64,000 nucleotides of DNA from KBS50 sp042434095 (GTDB taxonomy: Bacteria > Actinomycetota > Actinomycetes > Mycobacteriales > Micromonosporaceae), in assembly GCF_042434095.1 (NCBI RefSeq), contig NZ_JBHLUE010000008.1, positions 124,001 through 188,000 on the forward strand, in the 5' to 3' direction. Below the pieces are notes generated by a model. It had not been told where the DNA came from. It did not search any database and was given only the letters and a program-made list of their open reading frames with translations. This document shows positions 42,783-50,956 of the stretch, one piece after another; positions within the stretch are counted from its first letter, which is position 1; the number at the start of each line of letters is the position of its first letter. The translations under genes were made by a program, and so were the position numbers.

Positions 42783-43703
42783 TCAGCCGGAGGCCGCCGG
42801 CACCGGGGGGCCGCCGTCGAGCAGGTCGGCCATCAGGTCGCCGTACTCGTCGACCCGGGCCAGCACCTCGGCGGCGATGAACGGGCGGACGGCCGGCCGC
42901 CGGCCCCGCGCGCCGGCCTGCACCTCGTCCCAGGTGAGCGGCGTCGACACGGCCGGCACGCCCACGGCCCGCAGCGAGTACGGCGACACCGTGGTCTTGG
43001 CCGCATTGTTCTGGCTCCAGTCGATGAACACCTTGCCGGGCCGCAGCTTCTTCGCCATCTTCGCGGTGATCCGCTTCGGCTCGGCGCGTTCGAGTTCCTG
43101 CGCGACACGGCGGGCGTACGCCGAGACGTCGTCGGCGGACTGCGCGCCGGCGATCGGGCAGCACAGCTGCATGCCCTTCTTGCCGGAGGTCTTCGGATAG
43201 CTGGCGATGCCGTCGTCGGCGAGCCGGTCCCGCATCAGCACGGCCACCTCGCAGCACTCGGCCAGCCCGGCCGGCGCGCCCGGGTCGAGATCGACCACCA
43301 GCATGTCCGGGTGGTGGCCGACCCGCCACTGCGGGGTGTGCAGCTCGAGCGCCGCGAGGTTGGCCAGCCAGACCAGCGTGGGCAGGTCGTCGGCCACGAC
43401 GTAGTCGATGGTCTCCCGGCCCTTCGTCGAGCCGGGCGCGGGCAGCGTCTCGACGCGTACCCAGTCCGGGGTGGCGGCCGGCTTGTTCTTCTCGAAGAAC
43501 GACTTGTCCTGCACCCCGTTGGGATAGCGGATCCGGGTGAGCGGCCGGTCGCGCAGGTGCGGCAGCAGCACCGGCGCCACCCGGGTGTAGTAGTCGATGA
43601 CCTCGCCCTTGGTGAAGCCGGCGTCCGGGTAGAGCACCTTGTCCAGGTTGGACAGCTCCAGGTCGCGGCCGCCGACCTTCACCCTGATCCGGTCAGCCGG
43701 CAT
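42783..43703 (-). CDS. ligD: LigD-type DNA polymerase/primase domain protein (NHEJ)
   Basis: 306 residues, the stand-alone polymerase (PolDom) part of LigD. Fills gaps and adds nucleotides during non-homologous end joining. Visible parts: ELSNLDKVLYPDAGFTKGEV at the N-terminus, the catalytic Asp pair in MLVVDLDPG, SGKKGMQLCCPI and KVFIDWSQNNAAKTTVSPYS. It starts inside the ligase gene (11-bp overlap) and is thus coupled to it. The Ku gene lies just beyond, divergent. Confidence 0.93.
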   Translation of the reverse strand: MPADRIRVKVGGRDLELSNLDKVLYPDAGFTKGEVIDYYTRVAPVLLPHLRDRPLTRIRYPNGVQDKSFFEKNKPAATPDWVRVETLPAPGSTKGRETIDYVVADDLPTLVWLANLAALELHTPQWRVGHHPDMLVVDLDPGAPAGLAECCEVAVLMRDRLADDGIASYPKTSGKKGMQLCCPIAGAQSADDVSAYARRVAQELERAEPKRITAKMAKKLRPGKVFIDWSQNNAAKTTVSPYSLRAVGVPAVSTPLTWDEVQAGARGRRPAVRPFIAAEVLARVDEYGDLMADLLDGGPPVPAASG

Positions 43704-44667
43704 CGTCCACCTCGTCCGGGCTCTTGTCCGGGCGCAACCGCAGCAGGCGGGGGAACCGCAGCCGCCCGTCCGGGGTGCGCTGGCCGTACTTGACCTCGAC
43801 CACGACCCGGGGAGTTACCCAGTTCGCCCCCCGAGCATCCTCCCGGGGCACCGAGCCGCGCGTCGAGCCACCTGCCGGGCCGCCTCCCGGCACGAACGGC
43901 GACTCCGGCGTCCGCAACGGCGCCAGGATCCGCAGCAGCTCGCGCTCCATGGCCGCGCCGATCCCGCCACCGACCCGGCCCCGGAACTCGAGCCGGCCGT
44001 CCGGTCGCGGCACGCCGACCAGCAGGCCGCCGATCCGGCGTACGCCGGGTCGCCAGCCGCCCACCACGAAGTCGGCGGTGGTCTCCAGCTTGGTCTTCAC
44101 CCAGTCCGGCGAGCGCACCCCGGGGTGATAGGTCGAGTCGAGCCGCTTGGCCACCACCCCCTCCAGGCCGTTCTCGCCGGCCGCCGCCCAGGTGGCCGGG
44201 CCGTCCGGGAAGACCGGCGGGACGGTCCAGTTGGGTCCGCCGAGCTCCAGCTCGTCCAGCGCCCGCCGGCGCTGCCGGTAGGACCAGCGGTACAGGTCCG
44301 CGCCGCGCAGCCGCAAAACATCGAAGATCATGTACGTCACTGGCATGCTGGCGGCGAGCCGGGCGGCCTTGGCCAACTGCCGGACGTGCATCCGCTCGGC
44401 CAGCGCGGTGAAGGACGGCACGCCGTCCTCGCCCAGCACCACGACCTCGCCGTCCAGCAGGACGTCCGTGACCTGCCCGCTCAGCGCCGCGAGTTCCGGG
44501 TATGCGGCAGTGATCTCCACCCCGGACCGCGCCCACATGGTCAGCCGCCCGCCGCTCGTGTCGGCCAGCGCCCGTACGCCGTCCCACTTGAACTCGTAGC
44601 CCCAGCCGGCGGCGCTGGGTAGCTCCCCGGTCACCGCCAGCATCGGCTTCACCGGCGCCCCTGGCAC
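43693..44667 (-). CDS. ATP-dependent DNA ligase, LigD ligase type (NHEJ)
   Basis: 324 residues. The adenylation domain has motif I as FKWDGVRALA with the AMP-accepting lysine, DVLLDGEVVVLGEDG (motif III region) and GLEGVVAKRL (motif IV). An OB-fold follows with VEVKYGQRTPDGRLRFPRL. It seals breaks in Ku-directed end joining. This organism splits LigD into ligase and polymerase polypeptides in one operon; I see no nuclease domain. GTG start; divergent from ku with a 107-bp shared promoter region. Confidence 0.93.
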   Translation of the reverse strand: MPGAPVKPMLAVTGELPSAAGWGYEFKWDGVRALADTSGGRLTMWARSGVEITAAYPELAALSGQVTDVLLDGEVVVLGEDGVPSFTALAERMHVRQLAKAARLAASMPVTYMIFDVLRLRGADLYRWSYRQRRRALDELELGGPNWTVPPVFPDGPATWAAAGENGLEGVVAKRLDSTYHPGVRSPDWVKTKLETTADFVVGGWRPGVRRIGGLLVGVPRPDGRLEFRGRVGGGIGAAMERELLRILAPLRTPESPFVPGGGPAGGSTRGSVPREDARGANWVTPRVVVEVKYGQRTPDGRLRFPRLLRLRPDKSPDEVDDAG

Positions 44668-44774
44668 GCCACCAGCCTAGATCCGGCGGGAAAGGCTCGC
44701 GCCCGGTTGCCGGTGATGGAATCCTGGTCAATGGTCATCAGGGGACGACCGGCAGCGGGGCGAGGAGTGCGAGG

Positions 44775-45809
<1,035 letters not shown>

Positions 45810-45813
45810 CCCG

Positions 45814-45867
45814 CAAGGAAGGGCCCCTTCTTATCGCTTTCTGTATAGGAAGGGCCCCTTCTTAACG
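45814..45867 (+). repeat. Palindromic element A4 (54 bp)
   Basis: The cleanest copy: AAGGAAGGGCCCCTTCTTA, middle TCGCTTTCTGTATAGG, then AAGGGCCCCTTCTTAACG. It lies directly after ku and before a GNAT gene on the same strand. Confidence 0.88.
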
Positions 45868-45987
45868 CTCCGCCAGCCGTGCTGTCGACGGCAGCGGCCG
45901 GGACGGGCGCGTGTCCGGTCGGGGGCGGCCGGCCAGCGGGAAATTCGATAGCCTCGGCACTTCTCCGCGTGCGATCCCGGGAGCGCC

Positions 45988-46983
45988 ATGACGATCTCTC
46001 TCACCCCGATGACCCAGGCCGAGCTGGACCGGCGTCTGCGGGAGGCCGTCGAGCACTATGCCCAGGCCATCGCGGAGGCGCGCGGCCTGCCCCTGGCCGA
46101 GGCCATGGCCGAGTCGGACGAGCAGCACCGGTTGGCCCTGCCTGACGGCGTACGCAGCCCCGGCATGCTGCTGTTCACCGGGCGTACCGCGGCGGGCGAG
46201 GAGGTCGGCTGGCTCTGGCTGGCCCTGCCCGGTGACCGGGCCGGCGGGCCCGAGCGGGGCTGGGTCTACGACATCGAGGTGGCGGCCGAGCAGCGCGGAA
46301 AGGGCTACGGCCGGGGTCTCATGCTGGCGGCCGAGCACGAACTGGCCGGCCGCGGGGTGGGCGCGCTGGGCCTGAACGTGCACGGCTACAACACCACGGC
46401 CATGCGCCTGTACGACAGCCTCGGCTTCGAGATCACCGCCCAGCAGTTGGTGAAGCCCCTCGGCGGCGCCGGGCCGGCCGGATCGGACCGGTCGCCGGTA
46501 TCGCTGGCGCCGATGCCCGCGGACGAGTTGGCCCGGCGGCTGCCGCTGTGGACCGAGGAGCACGCCCGGGCCGAGGCGGCCAGCCGGGGCATCCCGCTCG
46601 ATCAGGCCCGCGAGCGGGCGGCCGAGCGCATCCGCAAGGACCTTCCGGACGGCGTAAGCAGCCCGGACGCGCTGCTGCGCCGGGTGTGCGGCGCGGACGG
46701 TGGCACGGTGGGCTGGGCCTGGGTCCGGCTCCGCGGCGACGGGCCGGGCCGGGCCGCGCTGCACCACCTGGAGATCGATCCCGGGCATCGCCGCCGCGGG
46801 TACGGGCGGGCCGCCGCCCTGCTGATCGAGCGGGAGCTGGCCGCTCGCGGCGTACCGGAGCTGGAGGTGAACGTCTTCGCCGGCAACGCCGCGGCGCGGG
46901 GGCTGTTTCCGGGGCTCGGCTACGCGGTGGCGGGCCAGCAAATGGTCAAGCCGCTCCGCCCGCGCGAACGGGACGTGCGTTAA
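45988..46983 (+). CDS. Tandem-domain GNAT acetyltransferase
   Basis: 331 residues made of two similar GNAT halves, about 1-155 and 170-331. Each half begins with the same helical block (ELDRRLREAVEHYAQAIAEA and ELARRLPLWTEEHARAEAAS), then LPDGVRSPGMLL or LPDGVSSPDALL, and an acetyl-CoA loop (EQRGKGYGRGLMLAAEHEL and GHRRRGYGRAAALLIEREL). It is an internal duplication. The ATG has GGGAG upstream. Its TAA stop is in the left end of element A5. Mycothiol-synthase-like in layout, but the substrate is not known. Confidence 0.9.
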   Translation: MTISLTPMTQAELDRRLREAVEHYAQAIAEARGLPLAEAMAESDEQHRLALPDGVRSPGMLLFTGRTAAGEEVGWLWLALPGDRAGGPERGWVYDIEVAAEQRGKGYGRGLMLAAEHELAGRGVGALGLNVHGYNTTAMRLYDSLGFEITAQQLVKPLGGAGPAGSDRSPVSLAPMPADELARRLPLWTEEHARAEAASRGIPLDQARERAAERIRKDLPDGVSSPDALLRRVCGADGGTVGWAWVRLRGDGPGRAALHHLEIDPGHRRRGYGRAAALLIERELAARGVPELEVNVFAGNAAARGLFPGLGYAVAGQQMVKPLRPRERDVR

Positions 46984-47033
46984 GAGGGGGCCCTTCCTAT
47001 ACAAAAAGCGATAAGAGGGGGCCCTTCCTTACG
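46978..47033 (-). repeat. Palindromic element A5 (56 bp)
   Basis: Minus-orientation copy: CGTTAAGAGGGGGCCC, middle CTATACAAAAAGCGATAAG, then GGGGGCCCTTCCTTACG. The left end holds the TAA of the plus-strand GNAT gene (46981-46983). The right end holds the TAA of the minus-strand SCO4848-type gene (47029-47031). Confidence 0.88.
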
Positions 47034-47277
47034 CCTTCCGGCGGGTGGCGAGCCAGCCGCGGACGCCGAGCACCCCCGCCGTGGTACCGATGGCCAGCGA
47101 CGCCGCGATGAGCAGCGCGTGCACCCAGAGGAAGCCGGTCGGGCTGCCCTCGCCGACCACACCGGCCGACCAGGCCCGGGGGTCGTCCCAGATCGCCAGC
47201 GCGAAACGCGGCCAGATCACCCAGGTCCAGATTCCGACCCCGACCAGGAACAGCGACCAGCCCCGCGACAACACCAT
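47029..47277 (-). CDS. SCO4848-type small membrane protein
   Basis: 82 residues from the ATG at 47275-47277; a longer frame reaches 47334 but would overlap the arsR promoter. Two membrane helices, WSLFLVGVGIWTWVIWPRFA and LWVHALLIAASLAIGTTAGV, and the spacer DDPRAWSAGVVGEGSPTGF match the SCO4848 family of actinobacteria. Function unknown. Divergent from the ArsR gene and convergent with the tandem GNAT gene; its stop codon lies in element A5. Confidence 0.78.
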   Translation of the reverse strand: MVLSRGWSLFLVGVGIWTWVIWPRFALAIWDDPRAWSAGVVGEGSPTGFLWVHALLIAASLAIGTTAGVLGVRGWLATRRKA

Positions 47278-47309
47278 GGCCAGCGAGTATGCCAGCGTCA
47301 CCGGGACCG

Positions 47310-47339
47310 TTGACACGCAACCAGATGGTTGCATATTGT
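47310..47339 (+). promoter_or_regulatory. Promoter and operator for the ArsR gene (leaderless)
   Basis: TTGACA at 47310-47315 and TATTGT at 47334-47339 are separated by 18 bp. Transcription would start about seven bases later, at the GTG start codon at 47346, giving a leaderless mRNA. Between the boxes a perfect inverted repeat, GCAACCA-GA-TGGTTGC (47317-47332), is well placed as the repressor operator. Confidence 0.7.
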
Positions 47340-47345
47340 GAGCCC

Positions 47346-47672
47346 GTGGAGGACGACGACGCGGTCTTCCGGGCGCTCGCCGACCCCACCCGCCGGCGGC
47401 TGCTGGACAGCCTGCACGAGCGGAACGGCCAGACGCTGAGTGAACTCTGCGCGCAAGTGGGAACGACGCGTCAGGCGGTGAGCAAGCACCTGGCCGTGCT
47501 GGAAACGGCCCGGCTGGTCATCACGCTGCGCCGCGGCCGGGAGAAACGGCACTACCTCAACCCCGCCCCGATCCTGGACCTCGCCGGGCGGTGGATCGGC
47601 AAGTACGAGCGCCGGCGGCTGTTCGCGCTGGCCGAGTTGAAACGCGAACTGGAGGAGGAGTCCCATGACTGA
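47346..47672 (+). CDS. ArsR family transcriptional regulator
   Basis: 108 residues, winged helix-turn-helix: AVFRALADPTRRRLLDSLHE at the start and LCAQVGTTRQAVSKHLAVLE as the recognition part. It lacks the metal-binding cysteine pair of metal sensors, so it belongs to the type paired with SRPBCC/AHSA1 genes. The GTG at 47346 follows a -35/-10 pair directly and has no ribosome site. Overlaps the next gene by eight bases, hence coupled. Confidence 0.92.
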   Translation: MEDDDAVFRALADPTRRRLLDSLHERNGQTLSELCAQVGTTRQAVSKHLAVLETARLVITLRRGREKRHYLNPAPILDLAGRWIGKYERRRLFALAELKRELEEESHD

Positions 47673-48132
47673 GGCCGCGTTCGTCTACGAGACGGAGATC
47701 GCCACCACCCCGCAGCGGCTCTGGACCGCGCTCACCAACGGCACGCTCACCCGCGCGTACTGGTTCGACCGGCGGATCTCCTCCGACTGGCTGGTCGGCT
47801 CGGCCGTCACGTTCTACGACGGCGACAGCGACCGGATCACCGACACCGGCGTGGTGCTGGAGAGCGACCCGCCGCGCCGGCTGGTCTACAGCTTCCGGTA
47901 CGAGGAGGGCCCCGTGGTCGACCTCGACCGCCCGTACACCCGGGTCACCTTCGAGATCGAGGCCCTCGACGGCGGCAAGGTCCGGCTGCGACTGGTGCAC
48001 GACCAGCTGGCCAGCCCGGATGACGTCGCGGGCTGGGAGGCCGGCTGGACGCCGATTCTGGCCAACCTCAAGGCGTTCCTGCAGGGCGACAAGCTGCCGG
48101 CCACCGCGCCGCCCACCCCGGCCACCGCCTGA
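47665..48132 (+). CDS. SRPBCC (AHSA1-like) domain protein
   Basis: 155 residues with the START-like helix-grip fold: YETEIATTPQRLWTALTNGT, YWFDRRISSDWLVGS, LVYSFRYEEG and a final long helix with GWTPILANLKAFL. AHSA1-type proteins bind a hydrophobic ligand or a client protein; this subgroup is regularly paired with an ArsR regulator. ATG with GGAGGAG upstream inside the arsR coding end. Ligand unknown. Confidence 0.9.
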   Translation: MTEAAFVYETEIATTPQRLWTALTNGTLTRAYWFDRRISSDWLVGSAVTFYDGDSDRITDTGVVLESDPPRRLVYSFRYEEGPVVDLDRPYTRVTFEIEALDGGKVRLRLVHDQLASPDDVAGWEAGWTPILANLKAFLQGDKLPATAPPTPATA

Positions 48133-48141
48133 TCGCGCCGG

Positions 48142-48236
48142 CTCCCGGCCCAGGTCCGCCGCCTCCCGGCCCAGGTCCGCCGCCTCCCGGCCCAGGTCCG
48201 CCGGCTCCCGGCCCAGGTCCGCCGGCTCCCGGCTCC
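48142..48236. repeat. 21-bp tandem repeat in the spacer
   Basis: Four and a half copies, period 21 bp, starting at 48142, 48163, 48184, 48205 and 48226 (core CTCCCGGCCCAGGTCCGCC). They are outside any gene I accept, between the SRPBCC and HAD genes. Confidence 0.85.
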
Positions 48237-48288
48237 GATCCCCCGGACGGGTCGCGGCCCGCCCGGGCCGCTCCGGCAGGATGGGTAC

Positions 48289-48942
48289 GTGGCTGATGCG
48301 GTGATCTTCGACCTGGACGGCGTGATCGTGGACTCCGAACCCGTCTGGGAGGAGGTGCGCCGCGGCTACGTGGCCCGGCACGGCGGGCGGTGGCAGCCGG
48401 ACACCCAGCGCCGGCTCATGGGCATGAGCACCGGCGAGTGGGCGGCGTACCTGAGCGGGGAGCTGGGCGTCGACCGGACCGCCGAGCAGGTGGCCACCGA
48501 GGTGGTCGACGAGATGACCGAGCGGTACGCCCGGCACGTCCCGCTGATCCCGGGCGCCGTCGAGGCGGTCCGCCGGCTCGCCGCCCGCTGGCCGCTCGGG
48601 CTGGCCAGCTCCTCGCCGCCGCGGCTCATCGAGGCGGCGCTGGCCGCCGCCGGGCTGGCCGGGGAGTTCCGGGCCACCCTCTCCACCGAACGGGTGCCGC
48701 GGGGCAAGCCGGCCCCGGATGTCTACCTGTCCGTCGCCGAGCGGCTCGGCGTCGACCCCGCCGGCTGCGTCGCGGTCGAGGATTCCAGCAACGGCGTACG
48801 CTCGGCCGCCGCGGCCGGCATGCGGGTGATCGCCGTGCCGCACGGCGCGTACCCGATGGACCCGGACGCGGCCGGGCTGGCCGCACGCACGCTCGACCGG
48901 ATCGCCGACCTCACCGAGCGGACCGTCGCGGACCTGGCCTGA
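48289..48942 (+). CDS. HAD-superfamily phosphatase / beta-phosphoglucomutase-like
   Basis: 217 residues. HAD motif I is IFDLDGVIVDSEPVW with both Asp residues, motif II is in LGLASSSPPRL, motif III is the lysine in PRGKPAPDVYLSVA, and motif IV is VAVEDSSNGVRSA. A four-helix cap follows motif I. The layout is that of beta-phosphoglucomutases and sugar-phosphate phosphatases. GTG start with AGGA upstream. Substrate not predictable. Confidence 0.92.
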   Translation: MADAVIFDLDGVIVDSEPVWEEVRRGYVARHGGRWQPDTQRRLMGMSTGEWAAYLSGELGVDRTAEQVATEVVDEMTERYARHVPLIPGAVEAVRRLAARWPLGLASSSPPRLIEAALAAAGLAGEFRATLSTERVPRGKPAPDVYLSVAERLGVDPAGCVAVEDSSNGVRSAAAAGMRVIAVPHGAYPMDPDAAGLAARTLDRIADLTERTVADLA

Positions 48943-48988
48943 AGTCGCTTCGCCGGGCGCCGAAGCGTTCCGGCCGTACGGTCCTCCG

Positions 48989-50128
48989 GTGACCAACCTC
49001 GACGCGGTTCTCCCGGCCAGCGACGGATCCCCGGCCAGCGACGGATCCCCGGCCAGCGATCGCTACCCGGCCGCCGGCGCGTCGACGCCAGCGTCGCCGG
49101 ACGGCGGCAGGCTGGCGGACAGCGGCAAGCTGGCGGACAGCGGCAAGCTGGCGGACAGCGGCGGCGAGCTGGCGGGCGGCGGCGAGCTGGCGCCGGCTCG
49201 GCCGCTCGGGCCGCCGGTGCGGGATCCGGACGCCGGCTGGCAGCTCACCCGGTACGCCGACGTGGCCGCGGCGCTCGAAGACGATCGGCTGGCCGTGCCG
49301 CCGGTACCGCCCGGCACGCCGGGCACGATGGCGGGGCTGCGCGCCACCGTGGCCCGGTTCAGCGCCGGTGAGGCCCATGCCCGGCGCCGGGCGCTGGTAT
49401 CGGCCGACCTTCCCGACCCGGCGAGGCTGCGCGCCGAGGCGTACGACCGGACGGCCGGCATCCTGGAGCGCTCGGCCGGCCCGGTCGACGTGCTGGACCG
49501 GCTGGCCCGGGTCGTACCGGTGGCCGTGCTCGCGGCCCGGCTCGGTGCGGGCCCGGCGGCGGTCCCGGCGGTGCGCGAGGTGGCCGCCGCCTATCCACCC
49601 GGCGGCCCGGCGGCCCGGGACCGGAACGCGGACTCGGCGCTGGCCGCGCTGGTCCGGCTGTTGCCGCCCGCGCCCGCCGAGGTGGTGGCCAACCGGATCG
49701 GCCTGCTGGTGCAGTCCTGCGACGCCACGGCCGGGCTGATCGGCAACGCGCTGCTCCGGACGCAGACCGCGGATGGCGCCGGCATCGACCAGCTGCTGGT
49801 CGACACGCTGCGGTACGCCCCGCCGGTGCGGTTGACCAGGCGGGTGGTGGTCGCGCCGGTGCGGATCGGCGGTCGCCGGCTCTCCCCCGGCGAGCCGGTG
49901 GTGCTGTGGTTCGAGACGGCCAACGGGGATCCGGACGCCGGCCCCGACGTGCTCACCTTCGGCGCCGGCTCGCACCGCTGCCCCGGCGCCGCGCAGGCCC
50001 TCGCGCTGGCCGGCGGCGTGCTGGCCGCGATCCGCGCCCGGTGCCGGTTCGACCCACCCGCCACCGTCCACTTCGAAGCGTCGCCGAACGCTCGGATCCC
50101 GCGGTTCCTGGAGGTGTTTCCCCGATGA
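48989..50128 (+). CDS. Cytochrome P450-like protein with altered catalytic residues
   Basis: 379 residues. The heme-binding loop FGAGSHRCPG is intact (324-333, Cys331), so it should bind heme. The K-helix E-x-x-R reads D272-T-L-R275, and the I-helix acid-alcohol motif reads SCDAT (243-247), with the conserved Thr replaced by Ala246. The first 70 residues are repeat-derived low complexity (GSPASD, LADSGK), and the chain is shorter than usual after that. It may be an unusual P450 that does not activate oxygen normally. GTG start; it overlaps the next gene by ATGA. Confidence 0.8.
   Translation: MTNLDAVLPASDGSPASDGSPASDRYPAAGASTPASPDGGRLADSGKLADSGKLADSGGELAGGGELAPARPLGPPVRDPDAGWQLTRYADVAAALEDDRLAVPPVPPGTPGTMAGLRATVARFSAGEAHARRRALVSADLPDPARLRAEAYDRTAGILERSAGPVDVLDRLARVVPVAVLAARLGAGPAAVPAVREVAAAYPPGGPAARDRNADSALAALVRLLPPAPAEVVANRIGLLVQSCDATAGLIGNALLRTQTADGAGIDQLLVDTLRYAPPVRLTRRVVVAPVRIGGRRLSPGEPVVLWFETANGDPDAGPDVLTFGAGSHRCPGAAQALALAGGVLAAIRARCRFDPPATVHFEASPNARIPRFLEVFPR
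49014..49162. repeat. 18-bp tandem repeats in the P450 5' end
   Basis: Two separate arrays: CCAGCGACGGATCCCCGG-type units (about 49014-49064) and GCTGGCGGACAGCGGCAA-type units (about 49111-49162), each roughly three copies with an 18-bp period and in frame. Confidence 0.8.
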
Positions 50129-50952
50129 CCCGGTACGACGAGTTCCACGCCCTGCACCGACCCGGTACGCCACTGCTGCTGCCGAACGCCTGGGACGTGG
50201 CCTCGGCCGCCGCCCTGGCCGCCGCCGGCCACCCGGCGATCGGCACGACGAGCCTCGGGGTGGCCGCCGCGGCCGGCAAGCCCGACGCGGCCGCGGCCGC
50301 CCGGGTCGAAACGGTTGCGCTGGCCCGGGCGCTCGGCCGGTTGCCGGCACTGCTCACCGTGGACATCGAGGCGGGCTTCACCGACGTACCGGCCGAGGTG
50401 GCGGACCTGGTCGCGGAGCTTGCCGGCACCGGCGTCGTCGGGGTCAATCTGGAGGACGGCCGGCCCGGCGGCGGCCTGGACGATCCGGCGCGGCATTCCG
50501 CCAAGATCGAGCTGGTCCGGGAGCAGGCGCCGCAGGTGTTCCTGAACGCCCGGGTCGACACGTACTGGGCGGACCCGGCGGGCGGGGACGAGCGGCTGGT
50601 CGACACGGTGGCGCGGGCCCGCCGCTACCTGGACGCGGGCGCCGACGGCATCTTCGTGCCGGGGCTGGCTCGGCACGCGGACATCGAGACCGTCGTGGAC
50701 GGGCTGGCACCGGCGCCGCTCAACGTCCTGTTCCTGCCCGACGGGCACGTCCTGCCCGAGCTTGCGGCCCTGGGGGTGGCCCGGGTGAGCACCGGTTCCC
50801 TGCTGTTCCGTGCCGCCCTCGGCACCGCCGTGGCGGTGGCCGACGCCCTCCGGGCCGGCGGCCGGCCCGAGGCCAGCGGCATCCCGGGATACGCAGAGGT
50901 GCAGCGGCTTGCCGAGAACCGCCCCGACCGGAGAAACCACCTGCAATCCTGA
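50125..50952 (+). CDS. Isocitrate lyase / PEP mutase superfamily protein
   Basis: 275 residues, (beta/alpha)8. It starts YDEFHALHRPGTPLLLPNAW, carries LPALLTVDIEAGFTDVPAEV with the metal-binding Asp/Glu, VVGVNLEDGRPG, and FLNARVDTYWADPAGGDE. This is the PEP-mutase/isocitrate-lyase-like subgroup common in actinomycetes. It lacks the usual KKCGH loop of isocitrate lyase, so it is not that enzyme. C-C or P-C bond chemistry on a 2-oxo acid is expected. Overlaps the P450-like gene by four bases and is thus coupled. Confidence 0.85.
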   Translation: MTRYDEFHALHRPGTPLLLPNAWDVASAAALAAAGHPAIGTTSLGVAAAAGKPDAAAAARVETVALARALGRLPALLTVDIEAGFTDVPAEVADLVAELAGTGVVGVNLEDGRPGGGLDDPARHSAKIELVREQAPQVFLNARVDTYWADPAGGDERLVDTVARARRYLDAGADGIFVPGLARHADIETVVDGLAPAPLNVLFLPDGHVLPELAALGVARVSTGSLLFRAALGTAVAVADALRAGGRPEASGIPGYAEVQRLAENRPDRRNHLQS

Positions 50953-50956
50953 AATA

